The position numbers were made by a program, and so were the translations under genes. The notes beneath the pieces are model-generated. The model was not told the DNA's origin and searched no databases. It saw only the letters and a program-made list of their open reading frames with translations. From Adiantum capillus-veneris (Eukaryota; Streptophyta; Polypodiopsida; Polypodiales; Pteridaceae), in NCBI GenBank assembly GCA_014529385.2, contig CM043957.1, forward strand, positions 66,544,003 through 66,608,002: a stretch of 64,000 nucleotides of DNA, written 5' to 3'. Below, piece by piece: positions 1 to 12,429 of the stretch (its first letter is position 1; each line of letters opens with the position of its first letter).

Positions 1-137
1 GGGATGTTCCTCTGATCTTCTTCTCAGGTCTTCAAATGCATTGCCTTGTCCCAAGAAGGCAATAACTGTTAGGAATTGAATTGCTCCTTTGCAAGGAGCT
101 GATGGAAAGTGATGCAATGCACCACAACAATGGTAGC

Positions 138-2237
138 TCAATTATCTCCCATGGCGTGAAAGGCACATTGCAATTTTGTGAAGTTAGTGAAATCCACAAA
201 TGCAAGAAAGACAAATCCAGGATCTGTTGACCCTCCAGCAATAGCCAAGATCCCATCCAAAGCATTGTTAAATGTCTCCTCACTCCACTTCAAATTGCCT
301 CCAACGTTTTTTGTCATATCTAAAACACATAAGCCAATAGGCACTTTATTATTGAAGTGGCGCATCAAGTAGAGATTGCCTTCCATTTGTAGGCTCACCA
401 CATAGATTGACCATGGCAAATCTCTAGGCTCAGTTTTCTCCTTTTGAAGGTGAATTGCCCATTGCATGTATTTTATTGCTCCATCTGGAAAAGCCATTTT
501 CTTTGTTCCACGCGTCAAACTAGATCTGATCCATTCCTCGCATAGCATTAAAATTGTTTTATAAACAACATCATTGATGTTATACATTTTGACCACCTCC
601 TCCCAGTCTTTACATGGTGAAGACTCATTCAAATTGTTGAAGCCTTCAAGAAGTGCATCTTGAATCAATTTGTCTTGCTTCAACTGCTTGATTCGATCAT
701 ACATGTCAGTTGCATCACCATCCTTTGCACTCTTTGACAGTAAAATCTTCTCATCTCTAATCTCTTCTTGAATAGTCTTTACCTCTGATTCCTCAAGGCC
801 ACAAAGATATCTAAATACAGTTGTTGGGGGTTTCTTATTCTCCTCTTCTAGATTTTCAATGATTTTTATCCAGCAATCATAAACTAAATCAGAGTAGGTG
901 ACCATGTGTGCCTGTTTAGCAATCCAACTTGCTGCTGCACTCATTCTTGCCAATCGAAGAAAACCCTGAAAAGAAATAGAGAAATAATTAAACTATTGAG
1001 CAAGATTTGTTAATTAAACACTATCAAAAAGACAAAGAAAATAACTTACATCCCATCCGGCACGAGATGCATGTCCCTCTGCAATTCCACTTGGTGCCTT
1101 TGGTGGTCGTCCTGCGAAGATCCATTGACTCCGTAAATGTCTCAATATTTGGCTGTAAGGTTGCTTGACATACAATGCCTGAGCCTCCTCATTTGCAATG
1201 GCAGATATAGAAGTTGCAACAAATGGAGGAGCATTCACAACAATGCGAGCCTTTCTAAATTTATACACGCTAATCAGTCTTTCAAAGATCTCTTTGTTGT
1301 TTTGTTCATTGTGAAGCAAAACTTTTGCAGCATAGATTGAATGCTGCCCATCAAGAATCCAATAATGATAATCTTTAATTTTTTGCTCCTCTACCTCTTC
1401 TACTGCCAAAGGAGTCCCCTTCTTTGATTTTGCATTTCGAACAGGCATCAAATATGCACATGCTGCAGGCTTGGTCGTACTCCGTGAAAATCCAAATAAC
1501 ACACTTTCAGCGTGTTTTTTATCCATAATACGTGCATTATAGTGATCAGGAGCAAGCCAACAATTTTGAATAGGGATATCAAATTCCCTATATTGGAAAG
1601 GAAAATAATTTATGTACTTATTCATTCCACCTGTATCTTTTTCTTGTCCTTTCATGGCCTCAGCTTCTAAAACATCTGGATCCACAATTCTCATCTTTGA
1701 CATTGAACCCTCTGTTGATGAGGATGCCAAAGATGCCTTGTCTACATCCAAAATGGAGCTAGTTCGCTTAGCTTCTACTTTCTGCACTTTTGCTTGCTTC
1801 TTTGTGGATGGTGGTCGTGAAGCTTTCACCTTTTTTCGTTGTAGTGTGGCAATGATGGAGCTTTGAAGTTGATCTGCTGTGATATTTGGATTTGATTCTG
1901 CAAACTTCCATCCTCGAGAAAACATTGTCTCTTCTTTGTTTCTAGACATGCGCTCCAATGCATATGCTCCTGGAGATAGTTGAAATTCTAGATTCATTGG
2001 AACTAGAATGTCAATGCATTCCACCTCTGGATGACTATCAACTACAGAGACAGATGCTTCCACAACTTGTCCAACATCTTCAAACAAGCTGTCATTATCC
2101 TTTTTGGCAATAAATAGATGCACCTTATGAAATTGTGCACCCTCTATACCATGTATGTCCAAATACCATTTCCTAAGATCATTGCAAGTATAGTCAACTG
2201 AGACAGCAACCCTTGCAACCTGTTTTTTTGGAGCCAT
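138..2237 (-). CDS. Two-exon gene for a ParB/sulfiredoxin-like domain protein (671 aa predicted)
   Basis: Exons are 2237-1050 (396 codons) and 965-138 (275 codons plus TGA). They join in phase 0 across an 84-bp intron with a GTAAGT donor and a CAG acceptor. I chose the ATG at 2235-2237 (MAPKKQ) because the longer open frame upstream has only a TTG and is cut by a splice acceptor at 2243-2245. Residues 1-135 are unrecognised. Residues about 135-165 are Lys-rich and probably a linker. Residues about 215-320 contain WILDGQHSIYAAK (DGQHS at about 296-300), which resembles the DGxHR signature of ParB N-terminal/sulfiredoxin-like domains; the usual Arg is Ser here. The second exon is mostly helical with charged stretches, and I do not recognise it. 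ParB-like domains bind nucleotides or cut DNA in other families; the role here is inferred to be DNA-related. The gene is divergent from the transposase-like gene at 15332, with the repeat arrays between them. The C-terminus may continue outside the window. The exon structure is well supported; the function is not. Confidence 0.5.
966..1049 (-). other. Intron of the ParB-like gene (84 bp)
   Basis: On the minus strand the intron begins GTAAGTTATTTTC and ends TTTCTTTTCAG. The open frames on either side join in phase 0 without a stop (…RAGWD then GFLRLARM…). Its small size and A/T-rich body are normal for a plant intron. Confidence 0.5.
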
Positions 2238-2268
2238 CTTTCCTGAAACAAAAAAAACCAAATGTTAT
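2238..2268 (-). promoter_or_regulatory. 3' splice site just upstream of the ParB-like gene ATG
   Basis: On the minus strand a run of T leads into TTTCAG, then GAAAG and the ATG. The exon would begin at 2242, five bases before the start codon. This implies an upstream non-coding exon whose donor would lie in or beyond the repeat array. The donor was not identified. Confidence 0.5.
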
Positions 2269-2309
2269 TTTAACATATACTTTTTTGTAATGGATTAAGT
2301 TTGTGTGAA

Positions 2310-5300
2310 TACAAGTTCCACCACTTGTTCAAGCTAGATCTAAGCAAGTATACATAGTGATCATTTAAGCTAGTAAACTAAGGGAAGGGAGAAGTAAGGT
2401 CCACCACTTGTCCAAGCTTAGCTCTAGACAACATGGAGAGATTGGAGGTCTACTAATTGTCTAATATAGGCTAACTATATTGAAACATAGAGAGAAGCAA
2501 AGGTCCACCACTTGTCCAATCTAGGGTCCATTGAAACATGGAGAGAAGGATGCTCCACCATTTGTCCAAAATAGGCTCCATTGAAACATGAAGAGAAACA
2601 AGATGCACCATGTCTTTGAGATGCTAGGCTCCATTGAAATACCTTAAACCCATGATATTTTGTATATGTGGGGTTTAAATTCAAGGTCCACCACTTGTCC
2701 AACCTATTATCCCTAGTAGCATGAGTGGTTTGGTCTCAAGATTCACCACTTTTCCACTCTATGTCATTATATTAAGAAGATCTGGGTGTTAAGGTCCACC
2801 ACTTGTCCAACCTATAAGGCTATATCTTAAATGGTATTATTTACCACCACTTGGAATGCACATGATGGGTTTTACATAGGGGTACGGTTCCAAGGTCCAC
2901 CACTTGTCCAAGCTAACTCTATTGAAACATAGAGAGAATCAAAGGTCCACCACTTGTCCAAGCTAGGCTCCATTGAAACATGGAGAGAAGGATGCTCCAC
3001 CATTTGTCCAAGCCAGGTTTGATTGAAACATGAAGAGAAGCAAGCTGCACCATGTCTCCAAAATGCTAGGCTCCATTGAAATATCTTAAACCCATGATAT
3101 TTCGTACATGGGGGGTTTACATTCAAGGTCCACCACTTGTCCAACCTATTATCACTAGTAGCATGAGTGGTTTGATGTCAAGATTCACCACTTTTCTACT
3201 CTATGTCATTATATTAAGAAGATCTGGGTGTTAAGGTCCACCACTTGTCCAACCTATAAGGCTATATCTTAAAGGGTATTCTTTCTCACCACTTGGAATG
3301 ACCATGATAGGTTTTACATGGGGGTTTGGTTCCAAGTTCCACCACTTGTCCAAGCTAACTCTATTGAAACATAGAGAGAAGCAAAGGTCCACCACTTGTC
3401 TAAGCTAGGGTCCATTGAAACATGGAGAGAAGGATGCTCCACCATTTGTCCAAGATAGGCTCCATTGAAACATGAAGAGAAGCAAGCTGCACCATGTCTC
3501 CAAGATGCTAAGATCCATTGAAATACCTTAAACCCATGATATTTTGTACATGGGGAGTTTACATTCAAGGTCCACCACTTGTCCAACCTATATCTCTAGT
3601 AGCATGAGTGGTTTGGTCTGAAGATTCACCACTTTTCCACTCTATGTCATTACGTTAAGAAGATCTGGGTGTTAAGGTCGACCACTTGTCCAACCTATAA
3701 GGGTATATCTTAAAGGGTATTCTTTCTCACCACTTGAAATGTCCATGATATGTTTTACATGGGGGTTTGGCTCCAAGGTCCACCACCTCTCCAAGCTAAC
3801 TCTATTGAAACATAGAGAGAAACAAAGGTCCACCACTTGTCCAAGCTAGGCTCCATTGAAACATGGAGAGAAGGATCCTCTACCATTTGTCGAAGCTAAC
3901 TCTATTGAAACATGGGGGGTTTACATTCAAGGTCCACCACTTGTCCAACCTATTAACGCTAGTAGCATGAGTGGTTTGGTCTCAAGATTCACCACTTTTT
4001 CACTCTGTCATTATATTAAGAATATTTGGGTGTTAAGGTCCACCACTTGTCCAACCTATAAGGCTATATCTTAAGGGTTATTCTTTCTCACCACTTGGAG
4101 TGACCAGCATAGGTTTTACATGGGGGTTTTGTTTCAAGGTCCACCACTTGTCCAAGCTAACTCTATTGAAACATAGAGAGAATCAAAGGTCCACCACTTG
4201 TCCAAGCTAGGGTCCATTGAAACATGGAGAGAAGGATGCTCCACCATTTGTCCAAGATACACTCCATTGAAACATGAAGAGAAGCAAGCTACACCATGTC
4301 TCCAAGATGCTAGGCTCCATTGAAATACCTCAAACCCATGATATTTTGTACATGGGGGGTTTACATTCAAGGTCCACCACTTGTCCAACCTATTATCTCT
4401 AGTAGCATGAGTGGTTTGGTCTCAAGATTCACCATTTTTCCACTCTATGTCATTCTATTAAGAATATATGGGTGCTAAGGTCCACCACTTGTCCAACCTA
4501 TAAGGCCATATCTTAAACTTTATTCTTTCTCACCACTTGGAGTTACCAAGATAGGTTTTACATGGGAGTTTGGTTCCAAGGCCCACCACTTGTCCAAGCT
4601 AACTCTATTGAAACATAGAGAGAAGCAAAGGTCCACCACTTGTCCAAGCTAGGCTCCATTGAAGCATGGAGAGAAGGATGCTCCACCATTTGTCCAAGAT
4701 AGGCTCCATTGAAACATGAAGGGAAGCAATCTGCACCATGTCTCCAAGATTCTAGGATCCATTGAAATACCTTAAACCCACGATATTGTTTACATGTGGG
4801 GTTTAACGTCAAGGTCAGTCACTTTTCCAAGCTATTATCCCTAGTAGCACTAGTGGTTGGGTCTCAAGATTTACCACTTTTCCACTCTATGTCGTTATAT
4901 TATGAAGATCTAGGTTCTAAGGTCGACCACTTGTCCAACCTATAAGGCTAGATCTTAAAGGGTATTATTTCTCACCACTTGGAATGACCATGATATGTTT
5001 TACATGGGGGTTTGGTTTCAAGGTCCACCACTTGTCCAAGCTAACTCTATGGAAACATAGAGAGAAGCAAAGGTCCACCACTTGTCCAAGCTAGGCTCCA
5101 CTGAGACATTTAGAGAAGGATGATCCCCCATTGGTGGAAGATAGGCTTCATTGAAACATGAAAAGAAGCAAGTTGCACCATGTCTCCAAGATTCTAGCAT
5201 CCATTGAAATACCTTAAACCCACGATATTGTTTACATGTGGGGTTTAACGTCAAGGTCAGTCACTTTTCCAAGCTATTATCCCTAGTAGCATGAGTGGTT

Positions 5301-8300
5301 TGGTCTCAAGATTCACCACTTTTCCACTCTATGTCATTATATAAAGAAGATCTAGGTGTTAAGGTCGACCACTTGTCCAACCTATAAGCGTATATCTTAA
5401 AGGGTATTCTTTCTCACCACTTGAAATGTCCATGATATGTTTTACATAGGGGTTTAGTTCCAAGGTCCACCACTTATCCAAGCTAACTTTATTCTTCTCA
5501 TAGAGAGAAGCAAAAGGTCCACCACTTGTCCAAGCTAGGCTCCATTGAAACATGGAGAGAAGGATGCTCCACCATTTGTCGAAGCTAACTCTATTGAAAC
5601 ATGGAAGGTTTACATTCAAGGTCCACCAGTTGTCCAACCTATTAACGCTAGTAGCATGAGGGGTTTGGTCTCAAGATTCACCACTTTTTCACTCTGTGTT
5701 ATTATATTAAGAATATTTGGGTATTAAGGTCCACCACTTGTCCAACCTATAAGACTATATCTTAATGGTTATTCTTTCTGACCACTTGGAGTGACCATGA
5801 AAGGTTTTACATGGGGGGTTGGTTCCAAGGTCCACCACTTGTCCAAGCTAACTCTATTCAAACATAGAGAGAAGCAAAGGTCCACCACTTGTCTAAGCTA
5901 GGGTCTATTGAAACATGGAGAGAAGGATGCTCCACCATTTGTCCAAGATAGACTCCATTGAAACATGAAGAGAAGCAAGCTGCACCATATCTCCAAGATG
6001 CTAGGCTCCATCGAAATACATTAAACCCACGATATTTCGTAGATGAGGGGTTTACATTCAAGGTCCACCACTTGTCCAAGCTATTATTGCTAGTAGCCTG
6101 AGTGGTTTGGTCTCAAGATTCACCACTTTTATTAAGAATATGTGGGTGTTAAGGTCCACCACTTGTCCAACCTATAAGGCTACATCTTAAAGGTTATTCT
6201 TTCTTACTACTTGGAGTGACCATGATAGGTTTTACATGGGGGTTTGGTTCCAAGGTCCACCACTTGTCCAAGCTAACTCTATTGAAACATAGAGAGAAGC
6301 AAAGGTCCATCCCTTGTCTAAGCTAGGGTCCATTGAAACATGGAGAGAAGGATGCTCCACCATTTGTCCAAGTTGGCTCCATTGAAACATGAGGAGAAGC
6401 AAGGTGCACCATGTCTCCAAGATGCTAGGCTCCATCGAAAAACATTAAACCCACAATATGTCGTAGATGAGGGGTTTACATTCAAGGTCCACCACTTGTC
6501 CAAGCTATTATTGCTAGTAGCCTGAGTGGTTTGGTCTCAAGATTCACCACTTTTATTAAGAATATGTGGGTGTTAAGGTCCACCACTTGTCCAACCTATA
6601 AGGCTACATCTTAAAGGTTATTCTTACTTACTACTTGGAGTGACCATGATAGGTTTTACATGGGGGTTTGGTTCCAAGGTCCACCACTTGTCCAAGCTAA
6701 CTCTATTGAAACATAGAGAGAAGCAAAGGTCCACCCCTTGTCTAAGCTAGGGTCCATTGAAACATGGAGAGAAGGATGCTCCACCATTTGTCCAAGGTAG
6801 GCTCCATTCAAACATGAGGAGAAGCAAGGTGCACCATGTCTCCAAGATGCTAAGCTCCATTGAAAAACATTAAACCCACGATATGTCGTAGATGAGGGGT
6901 GTACAGTCAAGGTCCACCACTTGTCCAAGCTAATATTGCTAGTAGCCTGAGTGGTTTGGTCTCAAGATTCACCACTTTTCCACTCTATGTCATTATATTA
7001 AGAATATGCGCGTGTTAAGGTCCACCACTTGTCCAACCTATAAGGCTACATCTTTAAGGTTATTCTTTATTACCACTTGGAGTGACCATGATAGGTTTTA
7101 CATGGGGGTTTGGTTCCAAGGTCCACCACTTGTCCAAGCTAACTCTATTGAAACATAGAGAGAAACAAAGGTCCACCACTTGTCCAAGCTAGGGTCCATT
7201 GAAACATGGAGAGAAGGATGCTCCACCATTTGTCCAAGATAGGCTCCATTGAAACTTGACGAGAAGCAAGCTGCACCATGTCTCCAAGATGCTAGGCTCC
7301 ATCGAAATACATTAAACCCACGATATTTCGTAGATGAGGGGTTTACACTCAAGGTCCACCACTTGTCCAAGCTATTACTGCTAGTAGCCTGAGTGGTTTG
7401 GTCTCAAGATTCACCACTTTTATTAAGAATATGTGGGTGTTAAGGTCCACCACTTGTCCAACCTATAAGGCTACATCTTAAAGGTTATTCTTACTTACTA
7501 CTTGGAGTGACCATGATAGGTTTTACATGGGGGTTTGGTTCCAAGGTCCACCACTTGTCCAAGCTAACTCTATTGAAACATAGAGAGAAGCAAAGGTCCA
7601 CCCCTTGTCTAAGCTAGGGTCCATTGAAACATGGAGAGAAGGATGCTCCACCATTTGTCCAATGTAGGCTCCATTCAAACATGAGGAGAAGCAAGGTGCA
7701 CCATGTCTCCAAGATGCTAAGCTCCATTGAAAAACATTAAACCCACGATATGTCGTAGATGAGGGGTGTACATTCAAGGTCCACCACTTGTCCAAGCTAT
7801 TATTGCTAGTAGCCTGAGTGGTTTGGTCTCAAGAGTCACCACTTTTCCACTCTATGTCATTATATTAAGAATATGCGCGTGTTAAGGTCCACCACTTGTC
7901 CAACCTATAAGGCTACATCTTAAAGGTTATTCTTTATTACCACTTGGAGTGACCATGATAGGTTTTACATGGGGGTTTGGTTCCAAGGTCCACCACTTGT
8001 CCAAGCTAACTCTATTGAAACATAGAGAGAAACAAAGGTCCACCACTTGTCCAAGCTAGGGTCCATTGAAACATGGAGAGAAGGATGCTCCACCATTTGT
8101 CCAAGATAGGCTCCATTGAAACATGACGAGAAGCAAGCTGCACCATGTCTCCAAGATGCTAGGCTCCATCGAAATACATTAAACCCACGATATTTCGTAG
8201 ATGAGGGGTTTACATTCAAGGTCCACCACTTGTCCAAGCTATTATTGCTAGTAGCCTGAGTGGTTTGGTCTCAAGATTCACCACTTTTATTAAGAATATG

Positions 8301-10740
8301 TGGGTGTTAAGGTCCACCACTTGTCCAACCTATAAGGCTACATCTTAAAGGTTATTCTTTCTTACTACTTGGAGTGACCATGATAGGTTTTACATGGGGG
8401 TTTGGTTCCAAGGTCCACCACTTGTCCAAGCTAACTCTATTGAAACATAGAGAGAAGCAAAGGTCCACCCCTTGTCTAAGCTAGGGTCCATTGAAACATG
8501 GAGAGAAGGACGCTCCACCATTTGTGCAAGGTAGGCTCCATTGAAACATGAGGAGAATCAAGGTGCACCATGTCTCCAAGATGCTAGGCTCCATCGAAAA
8601 ACATTAAACCCACGATATGTCGTAGATGAGGGGTTTACAGTCAAGGTCCACCACTTGTCCAAGCTATTATTGCTAGTAGCCTGAGTGGTTTGGTCTCAAG
8701 ATTCACCACTTTTCCACTCTATGTCATTAAATTAAGAATATGCGCGTGTTAAGGTCCACCACTTGTCCAACCTATAAGGCTACATCTTTAAGGTTATTCT
8801 TTCTCACCACTTGGAGTGACCATGATAGGTTTTAAATGGGGGTTTGGTTCCAAGGTCCACCACTTGTCCAAGCTAACTCTATTGAAACATAGAGAGAAGC
8901 CAAGGTCCACCCCTTGTCTAAGCTAGGGTCCATTGAAACATGGAGAGAAGGACGCTCCACCATTTGTGCAAGGTAGGCTCCATTGAAACATGAGGAGAAT
9001 CAAGGTGCACCATGTCTCCAAGATGCTAGGCTCCATCGAAAAACATTAAACCCACGATATGTCGTAGATGAGGGGTTTACAGTCAAGGTCCACCACTTGT
9101 CCAAGCTATTATTGCTAGTAGCCTGATTGGTTTGGTCTCAAGATTCACCACTTTTCCACTCTATGTCATTAAATTAAGAATATGCGCGTGTTAAGGTCCA
9201 CCACTTGTCCAACCTATAAGGCTATATCTTAAAGGTTATTCTTTCTCACCACTTGGAGTGACCATGATAGGTTTTAAATGGGGGTTTGGTTCCAAGGTCC
9301 ACCACTTGTCCAAGCTAACTCTATTGAATAATAGAGAGAAGTAAAGGTCCACCACTTGTCCAAGCTAGGGTCCATTGAAACATGGAGAGAAGGATGCTCC
9401 ACCATTTGTCCAAGATAGGCTCCATTGAAACATGACGAGAAGCAAGCTGCACCATGTCTCCAAGATGCTAGGCTCCATCAAAATACATTAAACCCACGAT
9501 ATTTCGTAGATGAGGGGTTTACATTCAAGGTCCACCACTTGTCCAAGCTATTGTTGCTAGTAGCCTGAGTGGTTTGGTCTCAAGATTCACCACTTTTATT
9601 AAGAATATGTGGGTGTTAAGGTCCACCACTTGTCCAACCTATAAGGCTACATCTTAAAGGTTATTCTTTCTTACTACTTGGAGTGACCATGATAGGTTTT
9701 ACATGGGGGTTTGGTTCCAAGGTCCACCACTTGTCCAAGCTAACTCTATTGAAACATAGAGAGAAGCCAAGGTCCACCCCTTGTCTAAGCTAGGGTCCAT
9801 TGAAACATGGAGAGAAGGACGCTCCACCATTTGTGCAAGGTAGGCTCCATTGAAACATGAGGAGAATCAAGGTGCACCATGTCTCCAAGATGCTAGGCTC
9901 CATCGAAAAACATTAAACCCACGATATGTCGTAGATGAGGGGTTTACAGTCAAGGTCCACCACTTGTCCAAGCTATTATTGCTAGTAGCCTAAGTGGTTT
10001 GGTCTCAAGATTCACCACTTTTCCACTCTATGTCATTAAATTAAGAATATGCGCGTGTTAAGGTCCACCACTTGTCCAACCTATAAGGCTATATCTTAAA
10101 GGTTATTCTTTCTCACCACTTGGAGTGACCATGATAGGTTTTAAATGGGGGTTTGGTTCCAAGGTCCACCACTTGTCCAAGCTAACTCTATTGAATAATA
10201 GAGAGAAGTAAAGGTCCACCACTTGTCCAAGCTAGGGTCCATTGAAACATGGAGAGAAGGATGCTCCACCATTTGTCCAAGATAGGCTCCATTGAAACAT
10301 GAAGAGAAGCAAGATGCACGATGTCTCCAAGATGCTAGGCTCCATCGAAATACCTTAAACCCACGATATTTCGTAGATGGGGGGTTTACTTTCAAGGTCC
10401 ACCACTTGTCCAAGCTATTATCGCTAGTAGCATGGTTTGGTCTCAAGATTCACCAGTTTTCCACGCTATGTCATTATATGAAGAATATCTGGGTGTTAAG
10501 GTCCACCACTTGTCCAACCTATAAGGCTATATTCTAAATGATATTTTTTTTGACCACTTGGAATGTGCATGATATGTTTTACATGGGGTTTTATTCCAAG
10601 GTCCACCACTTGTCCAAGCTAGATCTATTACATATATATTATACATACAATATTCAACTAGATTCCCTACCTATCATGTCCAGTAGCATGGATGCTCTAG
10701 CTTGAAGGTCCACCACTTGTCCAACCTATACTCTCTTATG
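2310..10740. repeat. Left tandem array: about 19 units of ~425/442 bp built on GGTCCACCACTTGTCC
   Basis: Each unit can be anchored on a GGTTTTACATGGGGG-type sequence, seen near 2869, 3310, 3751, 4112, 4554, 4996, 5438, 5803, 6229, 6652, 7095, 7519, 7961, 8386, 8828, 9270, 9694, 10137 and 10571. Within a unit the motif GGTCCACCACTTGTCC(AAGCTA or AACCTA) recurs about five times, always in the same direction, along with a degenerate CTCCACCATTTGTCC copy. Long units (about 442 bp) keep TTTTCCACTCTATGTC after the fourth motif; shorter units (about 425 bp) lack it. Units near 3751 and 5438 share a further deletion of about 80 bp. The block starts about 70 bp from the ParB-like gene. It also yields a series of roughly 90-aa minus-strand open frames, which I treat as by-products. 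Confidence 0.5.
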
Positions 10741-10870
10741 TAAGGGAGATCTCGCTATAAATTCAAAACCTTCCCGCCTAAATTTAAAATATCCCTCCCA
10801 AATCTTAAATATCCCGCCTAAATTTTAAACTATCCCGCCCAAATTTTAAAATTCAAACTTTTTTATAAAA
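10741..10870. promoter_or_regulatory. Candidate core promoter: TATA box and 20-bp repeats with TCCCGCC
   Basis: TATAAA lies at 10756-10761, just right of the last left-array motif. It is followed by four ~20-bp tandem units carrying TTCCCGCC (10771-10778), TCCCTCC (about 10792), TCCCGCC (10812-10818) and TCCCGCC (10833-10839). TTCCCGCC resembles plant E2F sites. Promoter activity is an inference from position and motif only. Confidence 0.5.
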
Positions 10871-11460
10871 ATTTAAATTTTACTACTTAAATTTAAAATA
10901 TTCTACGCAAAATTGATTTTAAATTCAAGTTTACCACAAAAAGATATCATTATACCACCTAAATTCAAATATGCAAACCTCAAATCATTATATTGTACAT
11001 AAATTCAAACAAATTCAAATTAACAAGCCTAAACTGATATTAGTTTGCATAGATATGAATTTATCACACCTAAATTATGTCACCATGTTAGAGAGAGTGG
11101 TTAGAGAATTTGAACAAGGTCCACCACTTGTCCAACCTAGATACCAAGAAGGATTGAGTGTACAAGGTATTGTTTGGAGGTCCTTATAGTCCATTGGTCT
11201 TAAGGTCCACCACTTGTGGTAAGGGTCACCAAAAAGTGTATATATTCATCCAAAAAAATACACGTATTTTTGGTCTACATGTCCTAGTTTAAACCATTTA
11301 TGTCCATTAGGTGTATCACTAAACAACACTACTATTTTTGAGAAACAGAAGTTACAATCATATCTACAAATGGATTAGAGGAAAATCAGCTCAGCATACA
11401 TCCAGAACTCGCTACAAGAATCGACTTTAACAGATCACGCAAGTAAGTCTTCCATTCAAT
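10871..11460. other. A/T-rich spacer with two isolated array motifs and a possible 5' splice donor
   Basis: This stretch is A/T-rich and mostly featureless. Isolated GGTCCACCACTTGT motifs occur at about 11118 and 11203. A plus-strand GTAAGT at 11443-11448 could be the donor paired with the acceptor at 15329-15330; GGTAAG near 11216 is an alternative. Neither can be proved from sequence alone. Confidence 0.5.
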
Positions 11461-11639
11461 TTTACTAGTATTACAATGTGTTAGTTATTTGTGATATTTA
11501 TGTATGTATATATACTATGTGTGCATATCGTAATTAAGTGTAATTGTGTATCTGCATTATGTATGAGTATTACAATGAAATAACACAAATATACATACAT
11601 ACACATAGATAACACAGACGCACACATACATGAGCATGT

Positions 11640-11730
11640 ATTTTCAAGAGAGAGATAGCAAATACAGAGATAGATAGATAGAGAGAGAGAGAGAGATAAA
11701 TAACTGTTTTTTAGAGAGAGGAGAGAGAAA
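11640..11730. repeat. GA-rich simple sequence
   Basis: Runs of GAGA and GATA precede the 90-bp tandem repeat, such as ATAGATAGATAGAGAGAGAG. GA-rich tracts are common in plant promoters and 5' leaders. Confidence 0.5.
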
Positions 11731-11990
11731 GATAACAGATTTCACTGTGTTTATGTATGTGGAAGAGAGGAAGACGATGTATGGGAATATGTGCACGTAT
11801 TTTCAAGAGAGAGACAACAAGATAACAGATTTCATTGTGGTTATGTATGTGGAAGTGAGGAAGACGATGTGTGGGAATATGTGCATGTATTTTCAAGAGA
11901 GAGACAGCAAGATAACAGATTTCACTGTGGTTATGTATGTGGAAGAGAGGAAGACGATGTGTGGGAATATGTGTATGTGTGCGGGGATAC
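11731..11990. repeat. Three tandem copies of a 90-bp unit
   Basis: GATAACAGATTTCA recurs at 11731, 11821 and 11911, exactly 90 bp apart, and the third copy fades by about 11,990. Because 90 is a multiple of three, a plus-strand frame stays open through it, giving repeated ERKTM(Y/C)GNMC peptides. No start-site or codon evidence supports translation. Confidence 0.5.
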
Positions 11991-12429
11991 GTTTAAACTA
12001 TGTATCTCTGTCTTTTGACGAGAGAGTGTGTGTGCAAGAAGAGTTACAGAGAACCATATTCTCTATATGGAGAAAGACAGAGAGTGAGAGAGAGAGAAAT
12101 ACCTGTTTTTTCTCTATTCGTGAGGTGTGCAATGTCTCCTGAGAAGACTGCCCGATCCTGCCCTTCTGGAAAGCGTTGTGTACGCTGCTGTTTCTTTGTC
12201 TTGTGCGCGAACTTTCAATCCTGTGCACTCCACCTGTGTGTTGTGTACGATGCCGAGCTTGCTCCTCTACGCGCGCGTATACTCCAACTGTGTGCGATCC
12301 GTGTGCGCTTTCTGTGTTTTTGCTGCTCGCCTGCTTTCTCTGTGTGCGTTTCTCGTGCGCTCTCTGTGTGCCTAATCTTGATAGGGTTTATTAGAATGCC
12401 ACGTATGCTACAAGTCCATGTTTTATCAT

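Noticed and set aside
1-137. Further exon of the ParB-like gene to the left of the TGA at 138
   Set aside because: A different minus-strand frame is open across this stretch, but no convincing donor or acceptor joins it to the gene within the window.
2475-10446. Series of similar ~90-aa minus-strand open frames (DKWWTL… WTSGGPW…) across the left array
   Set aside because: They are translations of the repeated DNA. The unit length (about 425 or 442 bp) is not a constant multiple of three, the same motif is read in different frames within one ORF, and no splice or promoter context supports coding.
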